The notes under the pieces were generated by a model. The model was not told the DNA's origin. It saw nothing but the letters and a program-made list of their open reading frames with translations, and did no database searches. Both the position numbers and the translations under genes were made by a program. From the NCBI GenBank assembly GCA_016873405.1, contig VGXH01000085.1, positions 1 through 7,270 on the forward strand: DNA of 7,270 nt, written 5' to 3'. This document shows positions 6,339 to 7,270 of the stretch, one piece after another (position 1 is the stretch's first letter; every line of letters starts with the position of its first letter). Source of the stretch: a bacterium (lineage in GTDB: Bacteria; Krumholzibacteriota; Krumholzibacteria; LZORAL124-64-63).

Positions 6339-7270
6339 GCGCGCCCGGCGCGCGCGACGCCGCCCACGCCGTGCTGGTGGCGGTGGCCGAGGGCCGCCAC
6401 CTCGACGAGAAGCTGGACGCGGCCCTGGACCGGGCCGACCCGCGCGATCGCGGCCTGCTGGCCTCCCTGGTGCGCGGCACCCTGCAGTGGCAGGGCCGCT
6501 ACGACCACCTGATCACCCGCTTCAGCCGCCGGCGCACCCCGCGCGACCCCGCGCTGCTGGCCGTGCTGCGCCTGGGCCTGCACCAGCTGTGCGCCCTGGA
6601 CGGCGTGCCGCCGCGCGCGGCGCTGCACGAGACGGTCGAGCTGTGCCGGCGCCGCGTCGGCGAGCCGGAGACGGGCTTCGTCAACGGCCTGCTGCAGGCG
6701 GTCCGGCGGCAGGCGCTGGGCGAGCCGGCGCCGGCCGGCCAGGCTGCGCGCGAGGCGCGCCTGCGCCCTTGGTTCGATGACCTGCGTCCCGGCTCGGCGG
6801 CCTGGCTGGCGGCCTGGCATTCGCACCCGCGGTGGTTGGTCGAGCGCTGGCTGGCCCGGCACGACGCAGCGACTGTCGAGGCGCTGTGCGCCGCGAACAA
6901 TCGCCCCGTCCCGGTCACGCTGCACGTGCGCGAGCCGCACGACGTGGCCGCGGCGGCGGCCGACCTCGAGGCCGCGGGCCATCCCTGCCTGCCCTGCGAG
7001 GGCGCCCCGCGCGCGCTGGAGCTGGCGCAGGCGCCCGAGCGCGCCGCCCTGACCCCGATGCTCGCGACGCGCCCCTGGCTCATCGTGCAGGACCGCGCGG
7101 TGCAGGAGGCGACGCGGTGGCTGATCGAGCCGGCCGTCGCCGCTGCGGGCCCTCACGACGCGCTGGCGGACCTCTGCGCGGCGCCGGGCGGCAAGGCGGC
7201 CCTGCTGGCCGGCCTGTGGCCCGGCGCGCTCCTGGCGGCCGACAGCACGCCCGGGCGGGTGGCGCTGCTG
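6335..7270 (+). CDS. rsmB: 16S rRNA (cytosine-967-C5)-methyltransferase RsmB, 3' end cut by window
   Basis: RsmB (also Sun/Fmu) methylates C967 of 16S rRNA using SAM. The frame is open from the ATG at 6335 to the last base, giving 312 residues of an expected 430-470. An N-terminal NusB-like helical domain covers about 1-130 (ARDAAHAVLVAV, LRLGLHQL, FVNGLLQAVRR). Then come SHPRWLVERW (163-172), NNRP (188-191), QDRAVQ (252-257) and the SAM-binding motif I DLCAAPGGK (279-287), with D303 placed to contact the SAM ribose. The two catalytic cysteines lie beyond the window and cannot be checked. The start overlaps the fmt stop (ATGA) and only a weak GGGGA is found 12 bases upstream, so it is probably translated by coupling. 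The fmt-rsmB pairing is common in bacteria, which supports the assignment. Confidence 0.94.
   Translation, partial: MSAPGARDAAHAVLVAVAEGRHLDEKLDAALDRADPRDRGLLASLVRGTLQWQGRYDHLITRFSRRRTPRDPALLAVLRLGLHQLCALDGVPPRAALHETVELCRRRVGEPETGFVNGLLQAVRRQALGEPAPAGQAAREARLRPWFDDLRPGSAAWLAAWHSHPRWLVERWLARHDAATVEALCAANNRPVPVTLHVREPHDVAAAAADLEAAGHPCLPCEGAPRALELAQAPERAALTPMLATRPWLIVQDRAVQEATRWLIEPAVAAAGPHDALADLCAAPGGKAALLAGLWPGALLAADSTPGRVALL

Overview
The window is a compact run of eight conserved bacterial housekeeping genes, all on the + strand, in very GC-rich DNA whose codons nearly always end in G or C. The order is ruvC - ruvA - ruvB - queA - tgt - yajC - fmt - rsmB, with rsmB cut off by the window end. 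The proteins are bacterial in type, and YajC implies a Sec translocon with accessory subunits. I cannot name the phylum. The GC content and gene order would fit a high-GC Gram-negative or candidate-phylum lineage (for example Krumholzibacteriota/Eisenbacteria-like or deltaproteobacterial), but that is inference.

Layout: bases 1-142 are non-coding. They begin with a perfect 18-bp inverted repeat enclosing a second nested stem, followed by a weak promoter-like stretch and the ruvC ribosome binding site. Bases 143-2431 hold the Holliday-junction module: RuvC resolvase, RuvA junction-binding protein and RuvB helicase motor. An 89-bp gap with a strong hairpin separates ruvC from ruvA, and a 43-bp gap separates ruvA from ruvB. 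Bases 2443-4913 hold the tRNA queuosine pair queA and tgt, which overlap by ATGA; queA starts 11 bp after ruvB. A 148-bp GC-rich leader follows, with three copies of a 13-bp motif and two back-to-back hairpins. Bases 5062-7270 hold yajC, then fmt (11 bp later), then rsmB (ATGA overlap with fmt).

The genes serve three jobs: recombination and repair (ruvCAB), tRNA modification and charging for translation (queA, tgt, fmt, and rsmB for 16S rRNA), and protein export (yajC). The spacing suggests one long transcript or two, with the 148-bp leader before yajC as the likely break. ruvC, ruvA, ruvB, tgt and yajC have recognisable Shine-Dalgarno sequences. queA, fmt and rsmB do not have good ones and probably rely on coupling to the preceding gene.

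I found no mobile element, CRISPR array, tRNA/rRNA gene, toxin-antitoxin pair or unknown protein, and no convincing new biological system. The points worth a second look are the nested inverted repeat at the left edge, the structured leader before yajC, an enlarged QueA, two motif substitutions in Tgt, and the placement of yajC next to fmt-rsmB rather than secDF.
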